From Clostridiales bacterium (GTDB taxonomy: Bacteria; Bacillota; Clostridia; Christensenellales; Aristaeellaceae), in assembly GCA_015056255.1 (NCBI GenBank), contig SVGP01000004.1, positions 1 to 64,000 of the forward strand: DNA of 64,000 nt, written 5' to 3'. Shown here piece after piece: positions 8,039 through 16,041 of the stretch. The notes under the pieces were generated by a model. That model ran no database searches. It was not told where the DNA came from and saw nothing but the letters and a program-made list of their open reading frames with translations. The position numbers and the translations under genes are program-made. Every line of letters starts with the position of its first letter. Position 1 is the first letter of the stretch.

Positions 8039-9427
8039 ATGCTCATTGACGCACTGAAAGCCTACACAAAAACCGCCACGCCCATGCATATGCCGGGGCA
8101 TATGCGCTCGGAGGATTACGGGTACCTTAATCGTCTCGGCGCAGGACTTGACATCACGGAAATCGCAGGCTTTGACGATCTTCATAACCCGTCGGGCATT
8201 CTTCTTGATTCGATGAAAGATGCTGCCGGGCTTTGGGGAAGCGATGATTCAAGATTCCTTGTAAACGGCTCCACCTGTGGAATTTTAGCAAGCGTATACG
8301 CGCTTTCCATGTCCGGAGGAAGGGCGGTGATTGCAAGAAACGCGCACAAATCCCTGTATCACGCGCTTGAACTTACGGGCATAGAGCCCGTGTTTGTGGA
8401 AAGCGGATTCGACGAGGAAACAGGCGCATGCACGGACATTTCGCCCGAAAGCATTGAAAATGCGCTTGAAAATGCGCCGGATGCAAAGTTTGTATTCATA
8501 ACAAGTCCAACTTATGAGGGCGTGATCAGCGATATAAAGAAGATTTCTGAAATCGCGCACAGGCGAAATGTGCCTGTGATTGTGGACGAGGCGCACGGCG
8601 CGCATCTGGGCCTGACGTGCGATTTTCCTTTGGGCGCGGTTGCATCGGGGGCCGACATTGTGATTCAGAGCGTTCATAAAACGCTTTTGAGCCTTACGCA
8701 GACTGCGGTTTTGCATGTTTCGGGCAATCTTGTGTCAATGAACGCAATCGATCACGCGCTGGACATTTTTGAAACCAGCTCGCCTTCCTACCTTTTAATG
8801 GCTTCCATCGACGGCTGCGTTCATACGCTAAGAAAGGACAAGGACAGGATTTTTGCTCAATGGCGGGAAAACATCGATTGGTTCCGAAGGAAGGCGGAAA
8901 GCTTTCAGCATATTTCCCTTTGGAAAAGCAAAAGCGCATTTGCCTTTGACGACAGCAAGCTCATTATCACGCACCCGGCTTTCACCGGAAACGATCTTAT
9001 GCGCATCCTTCGCAACCGCTTTTCCATCGAGCTTGAAGCGGCCTATCCCCGTTATACCGTTGCAATGACCGGCGCAGGCACGAAGAAGCAAAGCCTGGAA
9101 AAGCTTTTTGATGCGCTTTTTCAAATTGATGAAATGGAAGTTGAACACGATATACCGCGCAGTTCTGTCGCGCCCATACTGCCTGAACGTGTGTTTCCTA
9201 TAAAGAATGCGCTTTTTACGCCGTGGGAATGCATTCCGATGGATGAATCCGTCGGACGCGTGTGCGCTGAATACGCCTGGGCATATCCGCCGGGGGTTCC
9301 CGTGCTTGCGCCGGGGGAGAGGATTACGGAAAATGCCGTTGCTGTTTGGAAAGACATTGTTTCATCCGGCACCAATACGGTAAAGACGAAAAGCGAAGAA
9401 GGTTTCTTTGCGGTTATTAAAGGATAA
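8039..9427 (+). CDS. Orn/Lys/Arg decarboxylase-family PLP enzyme
   Basis: 462 residues; ATG at 8039 with GGAAGAAGG upstream. This is a fold-type I pyridoxal-phosphate enzyme of the ornithine/lysine/arginine decarboxylase class. Visible: TPMHMPGHM at the N-terminus, DITEI..DDLHNPSG, a cofactor loop NGSTCGILAS, the aspartate motif VIVDEAHGAH, and the Schiff-base lysine in QSVHKTLLSLTQ. The C-terminal part carries YPPGVPVLAPGE, typical of the family. Length matches the short bacterial type (compare B. subtilis SpeA/YaaO) rather than the 700-residue inducible enzymes. It would make a polyamine or cadaverine from a basic amino acid; the exact substrate is not visible. Confidence 0.88.
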   Translation: MLIDALKAYTKTATPMHMPGHMRSEDYGYLNRLGAGLDITEIAGFDDLHNPSGILLDSMKDAAGLWGSDDSRFLVNGSTCGILASVYALSMSGGRAVIARNAHKSLYHALELTGIEPVFVESGFDEETGACTDISPESIENALENAPDAKFVFITSPTYEGVISDIKKISEIAHRRNVPVIVDEAHGAHLGLTCDFPLGAVASGADIVIQSVHKTLLSLTQTAVLHVSGNLVSMNAIDHALDIFETSSPSYLLMASIDGCVHTLRKDKDRIFAQWRENIDWFRRKAESFQHISLWKSKSAFAFDDSKLIITHPAFTGNDLMRILRNRFSIELEAAYPRYTVAMTGAGTKKQSLEKLFDALFQIDEMEVEHDIPRSSVAPILPERVFPIKNALFTPWECIPMDESVGRVCAEYAWAYPPGVPVLAPGERITENAVAVWKDIVSSGTNTVKTKSEEGFFAVIKG

Positions 9428-9463
9428 AGATGTGTAAATGAAAAGCAAATCTGGAAAGGATGC

Positions 9464-9492
9464 TTGACAGCGAACATAATTGGGAGTAAAAT
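9464..9492 (+). promoter_or_regulatory. sigma-A promoter of the SCIFF peptide gene
   Basis: TTGACA (9464-9469), 17-base spacer, TAAAAT (9487-9492): a near-consensus promoter 50 bases upstream of the SCIFF start. It suggests strong, possibly constitutive expression. Confidence 0.8.
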
Positions 9493-9541
9493 AAACTTAG
9501 TTTTCTGACAAAAATGCTTTATATCCAAAGGAGAAATGATT

Positions 9542-9682
9542 ATGAAGAGAATTCAGACCCTCGATACCCGAGACCTCAACAAGAGCGCGGCAAACGGCGG
9601 CTGCGGCGAATGCCAGACCTCCTGCCAGTCTGCGTGCAAGACTTCCTGCGGCGTTGCCAACCAGCAGTGCGAGAAGAAGTAA
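9542..9682 (+). CDS. scfA: SCIFF ranthipeptide precursor (six cysteines in forty-five residues)
   Basis: A 46-residue peptide. The start at 9542 is chosen because AGGAG lies about 8 bases before it; an in-frame ATG at 9536 is too close. It has a leader (MKRIQTLDTRDLNKSAAN), then GGCGECQTSCQSACKTSC and a short tail, with Cys at 21, 24, 28, 32, 36 and 43. This matches the SCIFF family, a clostridial RiPP precursor whose partner radical SAM enzyme forms thioether crosslinks from Cys sulfur to an acceptor residue. From memory, a characterised SCIFF crosslink joins Cys32 to Thr37; here residue 37 is Gly (codon GGC). The maturase follows after a terminator. The biological role of SCIFF products is debated; signalling or quorum-related roles have been proposed. 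Confidence 0.95.
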   Translation: MKRIQTLDTRDLNKSAANGGCGECQTSCQSACKTSCGVANQQCEKK

Positions 9683-9697
9683 GAAAAGCGTAAGCGT

Positions 9698-9736
9698 CGC
9701 CGTTTGCCCCGCTTGAAAGGGCAAACGGCGTTTTTT
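9698..9736 (+). terminator. attenuator-like terminator between SCIFF peptide and maturase
   Basis: Perfect 12-bp stem CGCCGTTTGCCC (9698-9709) with GGGCAAACGGCG (9719-9730), 9-nt loop, then six T. It sits between peptide and maturase genes with no obvious new promoter before the maturase, so it probably lets only a fraction of transcripts read through and yields excess peptide over enzyme. Confidence 0.9.
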
Positions 9737-9752
9737 GTGGAGAGAATAAAGC

Positions 9753-11129
9753 ATGATACACCAGTATAAATTAAACGGATACAATATCGTCATTGACGTA
9801 TACTCCGGCTCTGTGCACGTGGTGGACGAGGTGGCGTATGACGCAATTGAGATGTTCGAAACGGCTTCGCGCGAAGAGATTATTGACGCGCTCCTTCAAA
9901 AATACGCGAGCCGCGAGGACGTAACGAGGGAAGAGCTTATCGAATGCTTAAACGATATCCAGTCGCTCAAGGACGACGGCAAGCTCTTTACCCCTGATCT
10001 TTATAAGGATTACGCGTTTGATTTCAAGGCCAGATACACAAACGTGAAGGCGCTTTGTCTGCACGTTGCGCATACCTGCAACCTAAACTGCGAATACTGC
10101 TTTGCAAGTCAGGGAAAATATCACGGAGAAAGGGCGATCATGTCCTTTGAAGTAGGTAAAAGGGCGCTTGAATTCCTGATTGAAAACAGTGGAAACCACG
10201 TAAACCTCGAAGTGGACTTCTTCGGCGGAGAGCCGCTTATGAACTGGGATGTGGTCAAGCAGCTGGTCGCCTATGCAAGACAGCGCGAAAAGGAAACGGG
10301 CAAAAAATTCAGATTCACGCTTACCACAAACGGCGTGCTGGTTGACGACGACGTGATTGAGTTTGCCAACCGCGAGATGCACAATGTGGTTTTGAGCCTT
10401 GACGGACGAAAGGAAATCCACGATGAATTCCGCGTGGACTATAACGGAAAGGGAAGCTACGACAAAATCGTTCCCAAGTTCCAGAAATTTGTTAAGGCCA
10501 GAGGCGATCAGGGCTATTATGTGCGCGGCACGTTCACTCACAGAAATCCCGATTTCACAAAGGATCTTTTCCACATGGCGGATCTGGGATTTACCCAGCT
10601 TTCCATGGAGCCGGTCGTGTGCGCGCCGGGCGACCCCTATGCGCTGACAGACGAGGATATCAAAATCATTCTGAACGAATACGAAATCCTTGCTTGCGAA
10701 ATGATCAAAAGAAGGAAGGAGGGCCGTCCTTTTACCTTCTATCATTACATGCTCGATCTCTCCCACGGCCCGTGCATCTATAAGCGCGTATCCGGCTGCG
10801 GAAGCGGAACGGAATACATGGCCGTGACCCCTTGGGGCGACCTGTATCCGTGCCACCAGTTTGTGGGCGAGGAAAAATACAGGCTTGGAAGCGTCTTTGA
10901 AGGCGTTACAAACCCCGATGTGAGAGATGAATTTAAAATGTGCAACGTCTATGCGCGTCCCGAATGCGCCGACTGCTGGGCAAAGATGTATTGCTCCGGC
11001 GGCTGTGCAGCCAATGCGTATCACGCTACGGGCAATATTCTGGGCGTGTATGAAGCGGGCTGCGAGCTTTTCAAAAAGCGCATGGAATGCGCCATCATGG
11101 TAAAGGCAGACGAAGCGCAGGCGCAGTAA
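9753..11129 (+). CDS. scfB: radical SAM SCIFF peptide maturase
   Basis: 458 residues. The N-terminal part (1-90) resembles a peptide-recognition (RRE-like) domain. The radical SAM core follows with the 4Fe-4S motif CNLNCEYC (Cys109, 113, 116), then GGEPLMNWD and an S-adenosylmethionine-binding barrel. The C-terminal third is a SPASM domain with Cys in GCGSGTEYMAV, LYPCHQF, CNVYARPECADCW and MYCSGGCAAN, binding auxiliary Fe-S clusters. The length and immediate SCIFF neighbour identify it as the thioether-forming SCIFF maturase. It acts in the cytoplasm on the precursor peptide and needs anaerobic conditions. ATG with GGAG upstream, 16 bases after the attenuator T-run. Confidence 0.95.
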   Translation: MIHQYKLNGYNIVIDVYSGSVHVVDEVAYDAIEMFETASREEIIDALLQKYASREDVTREELIECLNDIQSLKDDGKLFTPDLYKDYAFDFKARYTNVKALCLHVAHTCNLNCEYCFASQGKYHGERAIMSFEVGKRALEFLIENSGNHVNLEVDFFGGEPLMNWDVVKQLVAYARQREKETGKKFRFTLTTNGVLVDDDVIEFANREMHNVVLSLDGRKEIHDEFRVDYNGKGSYDKIVPKFQKFVKARGDQGYYVRGTFTHRNPDFTKDLFHMADLGFTQLSMEPVVCAPGDPYALTDEDIKIILNEYEILACEMIKRRKEGRPFTFYHYMLDLSHGPCIYKRVSGCGSGTEYMAVTPWGDLYPCHQFVGEEKYRLGSVFEGVTNPDVRDEFKMCNVYARPECADCWAKMYCSGGCAANAYHATGNILGVYEAGCELFKKRMECAIMVKADEAQAQ

Positions 11130-11148
11130 TGGGAAGGGGAAGGGTATC

Positions 11149-11802
11149 GTGAATGCGGTTTTGAGGCTGTGCCCGCTGTTTTCTGATCTCACGGATGAAG
11201 AAATTCAGGATACGCTTAAGTTTTACGACGCGATCACGAAAAAGCATCCGAAGGGTGAATTTGTTTTAAAGGCAGGCGAGCCTGTAAAAAGGTTCGGGCT
11301 TTTGTTGTCGGGGTCTGTTCACATCATGATGGACGATCTGGATGGCCAGCACATGATCATGGCGACGGTTATTCCGGGGCAGACGTTTGCGGAAAGCTTG
11401 TGCTATCAGGGCGAAAAGGAATCGCCGGTGTATGCGCAGGCGGATGAGAATTCCGAAATCCTGTGGCTTTCGGCAGGCGGACTGACGGGCGAAATGGGCT
11501 CAGGCCACTGCATGCACTGCAGGCGGTTTATACTGATGCTTTCCAAAAAGACACTGTCCATGAACGACCGCATTCAGGTGCTTTCAAAGCCCACCCTTCG
11601 CGAAAAGCTCATGACGCTTCTGACCCAGTATTCCACCCGTGAGGGCAAGAATTTTAACCTGCCCTTTGACAGAAATACCATGGCGGTGTATCTGGGCGTA
11701 AACCGAAGCGCGCTTTCAAGAGAACTCAGCAAAATGCGCGAGGAAGGCCGCATCGATTTTTACAAAAACAGCTTTTCCATTCTCCCAAACCCAAAGAAAT
11801 AA
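11149..11802 (+). CDS. Crp/Fnr-family transcriptional regulator
   Basis: 217 residues, GTG start at 11149 preceded by a GGAAGGGG-type ribosome site and 19 bases after the maturase stop, so probably cotranscribed. The N-terminal cyclic-nucleotide-binding-type jelly roll (about 15-125) includes GEFVLKAGEPVKRFGLLLSG; the C-terminal helix-turn-helix (about 165-205) includes FDRNTMAVYLGVNRSALSRE. The region GSGHCMHCRR contains two Cys, but there is no N-terminal FNR-type four-Cys cluster. The arginine/serine pair needed for cAMP binding is not apparent, so the ligand is unknown. By position it may control the SCIFF locus or the downstream genes. Confidence 0.87.
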   Translation: MNAVLRLCPLFSDLTDEEIQDTLKFYDAITKKHPKGEFVLKAGEPVKRFGLLLSGSVHIMMDDLDGQHMIMATVIPGQTFAESLCYQGEKESPVYAQADENSEILWLSAGGLTGEMGSGHCMHCRRFILMLSKKTLSMNDRIQVLSKPTLREKLMTLLTQYSTREGKNFNLPFDRNTMAVYLGVNRSALSRELSKMREEGRIDFYKNSFSILPNPKK

Positions 11803-11809
11803 CATAAAC

Positions 11810-11839
11810 GCGTTGCGTATGCAACGCATTTTGTTTTTG
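11810..11839 (+). terminator. terminator after the Crp-type regulator
   Basis: GCGTTGC (11810-11816), GTAT loop, GCAACGC (11821-11827), then ATTTTGTTTTTG. Confidence 0.8.
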
Positions 11840-11883
11840 TGATCCTGTATAATAACGCCGTAATGAAGGGAGGCGAACTCTTG

Positions 11884-12168
11884 ATGGAAAATATTTTAGT
11901 CAATGTTTTAGGCGGCGAAATCACCGAAAACGAAAAGAAAGCTTATATTGAGCGCGGAATTCAGAAATATGGAAGAGCGCTTAAATACATGGATCTTAAA
12001 CTGGACGGCGATTTTGTGGATATTCACTATCATCTGAAGGACGTGCCCTTCGACCGCATCCGCAGAATCACGGGGTATCTCGTGGGCACGCTGGATCGGT
12101 TCAACAACGCCAAGCGCGCGGAGGAAAGCCAGCGCGTGAAGCACAAAATGGATATTGAAGGAGTTTGA
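11884..12168 (+). CDS. stand-alone protein resembling the glycyl-radical tail of anaerobic ribonucleotide reductase
   Basis: 94 residues; start at ATG 11884 (a TTG sits at 11881; AAGGGAGG lies upstream of both). The C-terminal half, DRIRRITGYLVGTLDR then NNAKRAEE and RVKH, follows the pattern at the C-terminus of NrdD, where RVCGYL carries the radical glycine (here Gly64 in ITGY). The Cys before that glycine and the four zinc cysteines of NrdD are absent. No full-length nrdD is in the window. Similar short clostridial proteins are often annotated as ribonucleotide reductase. Whether it can hold a radical, like the spare-part protein GrcA, or is only a fold relative is open. Six bases separate it from the ABC operon that follows. 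Confidence 0.75.
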   Translation: MENILVNVLGGEITENEKKAYIERGIQKYGRALKYMDLKLDGDFVDIHYHLKDVPFDRIRRITGYLVGTLDRFNNAKRAEESQRVKHKMDIEGV

Positions 12169-12174
12169 TCGATT

Positions 12175-13140
12175 ATGAAAAAGCTTTTATCCCTTGTTCT
12201 TGCCCTTATGATGGTTTTCTCCATGGCGGCCTTTGCCGATGATAACGCGCCCGTTCGCGTATCGGCGCTTATGGGCCCGACGGGCATGGGCCTTGTAAAG
12301 CTTATGAAGGATTCCGAAGGCGGAAACGACTATGAATTCACCCTCGCAGCCTCTGCCGACCTCATCACCCCAAAATTCATCAAGGGCGAACTGGACGTTG
12401 CGTGCGTTCCTGCCAACCTTGCAAGCGTTCTTTACAATAAGACCAATGGCGGCGTGACTGTGCTCGCGGTCAACACCCTTGGCGTTCTTTATATCGTAGA
12501 GCGCGGAAATGCGATTACTTCTGTTGAAGATCTTCGCGGAAAGACCGTTTATGCAAGCGGCAAGGGCGCAACGCCTGAGTATGCGCTCAATTACCTGCTT
12601 ACCGAAAGCGGCATCAATCCTGATACCGACCTTAACCTCATCTACAAGGCCGAGCACGCCGAGTGCCTCACCGCCCTCATTCAGGACGAAAACGCGGTCG
12701 CCATGCTGCCCCAGCCGTTTGTAACGGTTGCTCAGACCAAGGCAAATGACATCCGCATCGCCCTCGACATGACCGAGGAATGGAACAAGCTTCAGGAAGG
12801 CAAGGAAAACCCCTCCGGCATGTTGACCGGCGTCGTGGTTGCCAGAACCGAATTCGTTCAGAACAATCCCGAAAAGGTCGAAAAGCTCCTGAACGACTAT
12901 GCGGCCAGCGTGAACTTCGTCAATGAAAACGTTGAAGAGGGCGCGAAGCTGATCGGCGAATACGGAATTGTCGCCGAAGCCGTCGCCAAGGTTGCGATTC
13001 CCTACTGCAAGATCGTGTGCATTCAGGGTGAAGAAATGAAGACACTGCTTTCCGGCTATCTGAACGTACTGGCCGGTCAGAATCCCACCGCGATCGGCGG
13101 AAAGGTACCCAATGACGACTTCTACTACGGCGTCCAGTAA
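12175..13140 (+). CDS. ABC transporter substrate-binding protein, NMT1/SsuA-like
   Basis: 321 residues. A signal peptide (MKKLLSLVLALMMVFSMAAFA) is followed by a two-lobed periplasmic-binding fold of the nitrate/sulfonate/taurine/thiamine-precursor group, with GPTGMGLVKLM, GELDVACVPANLAS, SVEDLRGKTVYASGKGATPE and TEFVQNNPEKVEKLL. There is no lipobox Cys at the signal cleavage site, unusual for a Gram-positive binding protein that must stay near the membrane. The permease and ATPase genes overlap downstream. Substrate is not determined; a sulfonate, pyrimidine or similar small organic anion would fit the family. Confidence 0.87.
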   Translation: MKKLLSLVLALMMVFSMAAFADDNAPVRVSALMGPTGMGLVKLMKDSEGGNDYEFTLAASADLITPKFIKGELDVACVPANLASVLYNKTNGGVTVLAVNTLGVLYIVERGNAITSVEDLRGKTVYASGKGATPEYALNYLLTESGINPDTDLNLIYKAEHAECLTALIQDENAVAMLPQPFVTVAQTKANDIRIALDMTEEWNKLQEGKENPSGMLTGVVVARTEFVQNNPEKVEKLLNDYAASVNFVNENVEEGAKLIGEYGIVAEAVAKVAIPYCKIVCIQGEEMKTLLSGYLNVLAGQNPTAIGGKVPNDDFYYGVQ

Positions 13141-13891
13141 AAATAACGCCAAGCGCGGCGTAAAAATATGGGCCGTTGCACTATGGCTTGTCATATGGCA
13201 GCTGACTGCAATGGCCGTAAATCAGGAGATACTTCTGGTATCTCCTGTTTCCATGCTTGGAAGATGGTTTGAGCTTATATCCGAAGCCGATTTTTGGTCG
13301 CGCGTGGCGTTTTCCTCCTTAAGAATTTTTGAAGGTCTCATCCTGGGCGTAGCGCTTGGAAGCGCGCTTGGCGTTCTTGCCAGCCGCTTTGAGTGGGTGA
13401 AGGATCTGATGACGCCGCTCATTTCCGTTATCCGGGCGATCCCTGTGGCGTCGTTTATCATTTTGGCGCTTGCATGGGTGAGCGAAAAATCATTAAGCGC
13501 GTTTATATCGTTTATGATCTGTTTTCCAGTGTTCTACACAAACGTGTTAAACGGCTCAAAGAGCGTGGATAAGCATTTGACGGAAATGGCGAACGTGTTT
13601 AAGCTGAGCGGGGTAAAAAGGTTCAGATACATTTTTGTGCCCGCCGTGTTTCCGTATCTCAAAACCGCGTTCAATGTGTCCGTAGGCCTTGCGTGGAAAA
13701 GCGGAACAGCGGCGGAGCTTATCACGGTTCCGAACGGCTCCATCGGCGAGCTTCTTCATCAGGCGAAGATCTTTCTTGAAACCGCGGATAACCTCGCCTG
13801 GGCGTTCACCATTATTCTTTTAAGTCTTCTGTTTGAAGGCGCATGCCGCGTGATTCTTTCTGGAATCGAACGCGCTTTGAAGGGACGGTGA
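13112..13891 (+). CDS. ABC transporter permease, SsuC/TauC-type
   Basis: 259 residues, overlapping the end of the binding-protein gene by 29 bases. It has about six membrane segments and the EAA-type cytoplasmic loop (EMANVFKLSG with RFRYIFVPAVFPYLK) that contacts the ATPase. Family motifs: SLRIFEGLILGVALGSALGV and RAIPVASFIILALAW. It forms the membrane channel of the importer with the adjacent ATPase. Confidence 0.9.
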   Translation: MTTSTTASSKNNAKRGVKIWAVALWLVIWQLTAMAVNQEILLVSPVSMLGRWFELISEADFWSRVAFSSLRIFEGLILGVALGSALGVLASRFEWVKDLMTPLISVIRAIPVASFIILALAWVSEKSLSAFISFMICFPVFYTNVLNGSKSVDKHLTEMANVFKLSGVKRFRYIFVPAVFPYLKTAFNVSVGLAWKSGTAAELITVPNGSIGELLHQAKIFLETADNLAWAFTIILLSLLFEGACRVILSGIERALKGR

Positions 13892-14517
13892 AGCAGGTGG
13901 AGAAAATCGTTGCTTCCAATATCACCAAGCGCTTTGGCGAGAAAATCGTTTTGAATGATTTTTCGCTTGCGATTGAAAAAAACTCCGTTTTCTGCCTGAT
14001 GGGTCCCTCGGGCTGCGGAAAAACGACGCTGGTAAGGATTATGACCGGGCTTGAAAAAGCGGACGCAGGTTTTGTTTCGGGCATTGATCCGGAAAGGATT
14101 TCGTTTGTCTTTCAGGAGGACCGTTTAATCAGCCACCTGAGCGCGCTGACCAACGCCATTTTGCCCCTTAAGAATACCGACGAAAACAAAAAAAGGGGCA
14201 TGGATGCGCTCAGAATGCTCGGCCTTCAGGGGGAAGAAAAAAAGCGCGCCAGGAACCTAAGCGGCGGCATGGCGCGGCGCGTTGCAATTGCGCGGGCAAT
14301 GCTTGCGGACGCCGACATTGTGTTTATGGACGAGCCGTTCAAGGGACTCGATTCCGAAAACCGCGAAAAGGCGATTGATTTTGTGAAGGCCTACGCAAAG
14401 GATAAAACCTTAATCGTTGTTACGCACAGTGCGTTTGAAGCGGAAAAACTGGGCGGCAGGGTGTTTGTGATGCCCGATTCGCAAAACAATTTTGAGAAAA
14501 TGGGCGAAAATGAGTAG
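13888..14517 (+). CDS. ABC transporter ATP-binding protein, SsuB/TauB-type
   Basis: 209 residues from the GTG at 13888, which overlaps the permease stop as GTGA; a GTG at 13897 is an alternative, and the longer frame from 13843 lacks a ribosome site. Walker A GPSGCGKT at residues 39-46, the Q-loop in SFVFQEDRL, signature LSGGMARR, Walker B DIVFMDEPFKGLD and switch His in VVTHS are all intact. It energises the adjacent importer. The last codons form the left arm of the terminator. Confidence 0.9.
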   Translation: MKQVEKIVASNITKRFGEKIVLNDFSLAIEKNSVFCLMGPSGCGKTTLVRIMTGLEKADAGFVSGIDPERISFVFQEDRLISHLSALTNAILPLKNTDENKKRGMDALRMLGLQGEEKKRARNLSGGMARRVAIARAMLADADIVFMDEPFKGLDSENREKAIDFVKAYAKDKTLIVVTHSAFEAEKLGGRVFVMPDSQNNFEKMGENE

Positions 14518-14536
14518 GTTCGCCCTTTTCTTTTTT
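14502..14536 (+). terminator. terminator overlapping the ABC ATPase stop
   Basis: GGGCGAA (14502-14508) pairs with TTCGCCC (14519-14525), followed by TTTTCTTTTTT. The left arm is coding sequence. Confidence 0.8.
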
Positions 14537-14586
14537 GATACTTTGTGATATGATAAAAACAAATTTTTATATTTGGAGGATACACA

Positions 14587-15969
14587 ATGGAACGTAAGAA
14601 TGCATGGCTTTCCTATAACGAATGCGACAAAGCAGCGGTTGAAGCCGTTGCCAAAAGATATTGCGCCTTTTTGGATGCAGGCAAAACCGAAAGAGAGTGC
14701 GCAAGCGAAGCCATTCGCCTCGCTGAGGAAAAGGGATACACTGATCTGAACTGCAAAATTGTTTCCGGCGAAAAGATTGTTGCCGGCGATAAGCTGTACG
14801 TCAACTGGATGGGTAAGGCCGTTATGCTTTTCGTCATCGGCAAAAACCCCATCGAAAAGGGCATCAATATCCTTGGCGCACACATCGACTCCCCGCGCAT
14901 CGACATCAAGCAGAATCCCCTCTATGAAGAAGGCGGATTTGCCTACCTCGATACCCACTACTACGGCGGTATTAAAAAGTATCAGTGGGTTGCCATCCCG
15001 CTCGCCATGCACGGCGTGGTTGCAAAGCGCGACGGCGCCATCATCAATGTAAACATCGGCGAGAAGGAAGACGATCCCGTATTCTGCATCAGCGACCTTC
15101 TCATTCACTTATCCGCCGAGCAGATGGGCAAAAAGGCAGCCGAAGTCATCACCGGCGAACAGCTCGACATTATGATCGCGGGCGCGCCCATCATGGACGA
15201 AGAAAAGGAAACCATCAAGGGCTCCGTTCTTAAGATGCTGAAGGAGCAGTACGGCATCGAGGAAGAGGATTTCCTCTCCGCTGAAATCGAAGTTGTTCCC
15301 GCAGGCAAAGCCAGAGACATGGGCCTTGACAGAAGCATGATCCTGGGCTATGGTCATGACGACCGCGTTTGCGCCTATGCGCAGCTCGAGGCCATGTTCG
15401 ATATCGAGGGCGTTCCCGAGAAGACCTGCTGCTGCATCCTCGCGGACAAGGAAGAAATCGGCTCCGTCGGCGCAACCGGTATGCAGGCCCGCTATTTCGA
15501 AAACGCGATGGCTGAAATCATGAACCTGACCGGCGACTATTCTGAACTGAAGCTGAGACGCGCCCTTCAGAACAGCCGCATGCTCTCCTGCGACGTTTCC
15601 GCCGGCTTCGACCCCGCATTTGCTTCCGCCTTTGAAAAGAAAAACGCTGCGTTCCTCGGAAACGGCGTGTGCTTTAATAAGTTCACCGGCTCCCGCGGAA
15701 AGAGCGGCTCCAACGACGCCAACGCCGAATACCTTGCCCGCGTATTCAAGGTCATGGACGACGGCAATGTTTCCTTCCAGACTGCAGAGCTTGGTAAAGT
15801 AGACGTCGGCGGCGGCGGAACCATCGCCTACATCTGCGCTCTGTACGGCATGGAGGTTGTCGACAGCGGCGTAGCGGTTCTGAACATGCACGCGCCGTGG
15901 GAAATCATTGACAAGGCCGACCTGTACGAAGCCTACAAGGGCTACAAGGCCTTCGTTCTGAACGCATAA
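14587..15969 (+). CDS. M18-family metallo-aminopeptidase
   Basis: 460 residues; ATG with GGAGGA upstream. M18 enzymes are dodecameric zinc aminopeptidases of the cytoplasm that remove acidic or neutral N-terminal residues. Metal-site motifs are visible in order: AHIDSPRIDIK, GYGHDDRVCAY, the catalytic DKEEIGSVG, CDVSAGFDP, and the final NMHAPWE. Length and motif order match the family (compare clostridial aminopeptidase 1). Monocistronic, with a shared terminator downstream. Confidence 0.93.
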   Translation: MERKNAWLSYNECDKAAVEAVAKRYCAFLDAGKTERECASEAIRLAEEKGYTDLNCKIVSGEKIVAGDKLYVNWMGKAVMLFVIGKNPIEKGINILGAHIDSPRIDIKQNPLYEEGGFAYLDTHYYGGIKKYQWVAIPLAMHGVVAKRDGAIINVNIGEKEDDPVFCISDLLIHLSAEQMGKKAAEVITGEQLDIMIAGAPIMDEEKETIKGSVLKMLKEQYGIEEEDFLSAEIEVVPAGKARDMGLDRSMILGYGHDDRVCAYAQLEAMFDIEGVPEKTCCCILADKEEIGSVGATGMQARYFENAMAEIMNLTGDYSELKLRRALQNSRMLSCDVSAGFDPAFASAFEKKNAAFLGNGVCFNKFTGSRGKSGSNDANAEYLARVFKVMDDGNVSFQTAELGKVDVGGGGTIAYICALYGMEVVDSGVAVLNMHAPWEIIDKADLYEAYKGYKAFVLNA

Positions 15970-15980
15970 TCGATATACAA

Positions 15981-16014
15981 AAAAGGAGCTGCCGAAAAAA
16001 CGGCAGCTCCTTTT
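15981..16014. terminator. bidirectional terminator
   Basis: AAAAGGAGCTGCCG (15981-15994), A6 loop, CGGCAGCTCCTTTT (16001-16014): perfect 14-bp symmetrical stem with A and T flanks, serving the M18 gene (plus) and the J-domain operon (minus). Confidence 0.92.
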
Positions 16015-16041
16015 CATGCTCGAAATACATTGAATCAGATG

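Noticed and set aside
12187..13194. 335-codon minus-strand frame opposite the ABC binding protein
   Set aside because: It is the complement of a well-supported gene with signal peptide and operon context.
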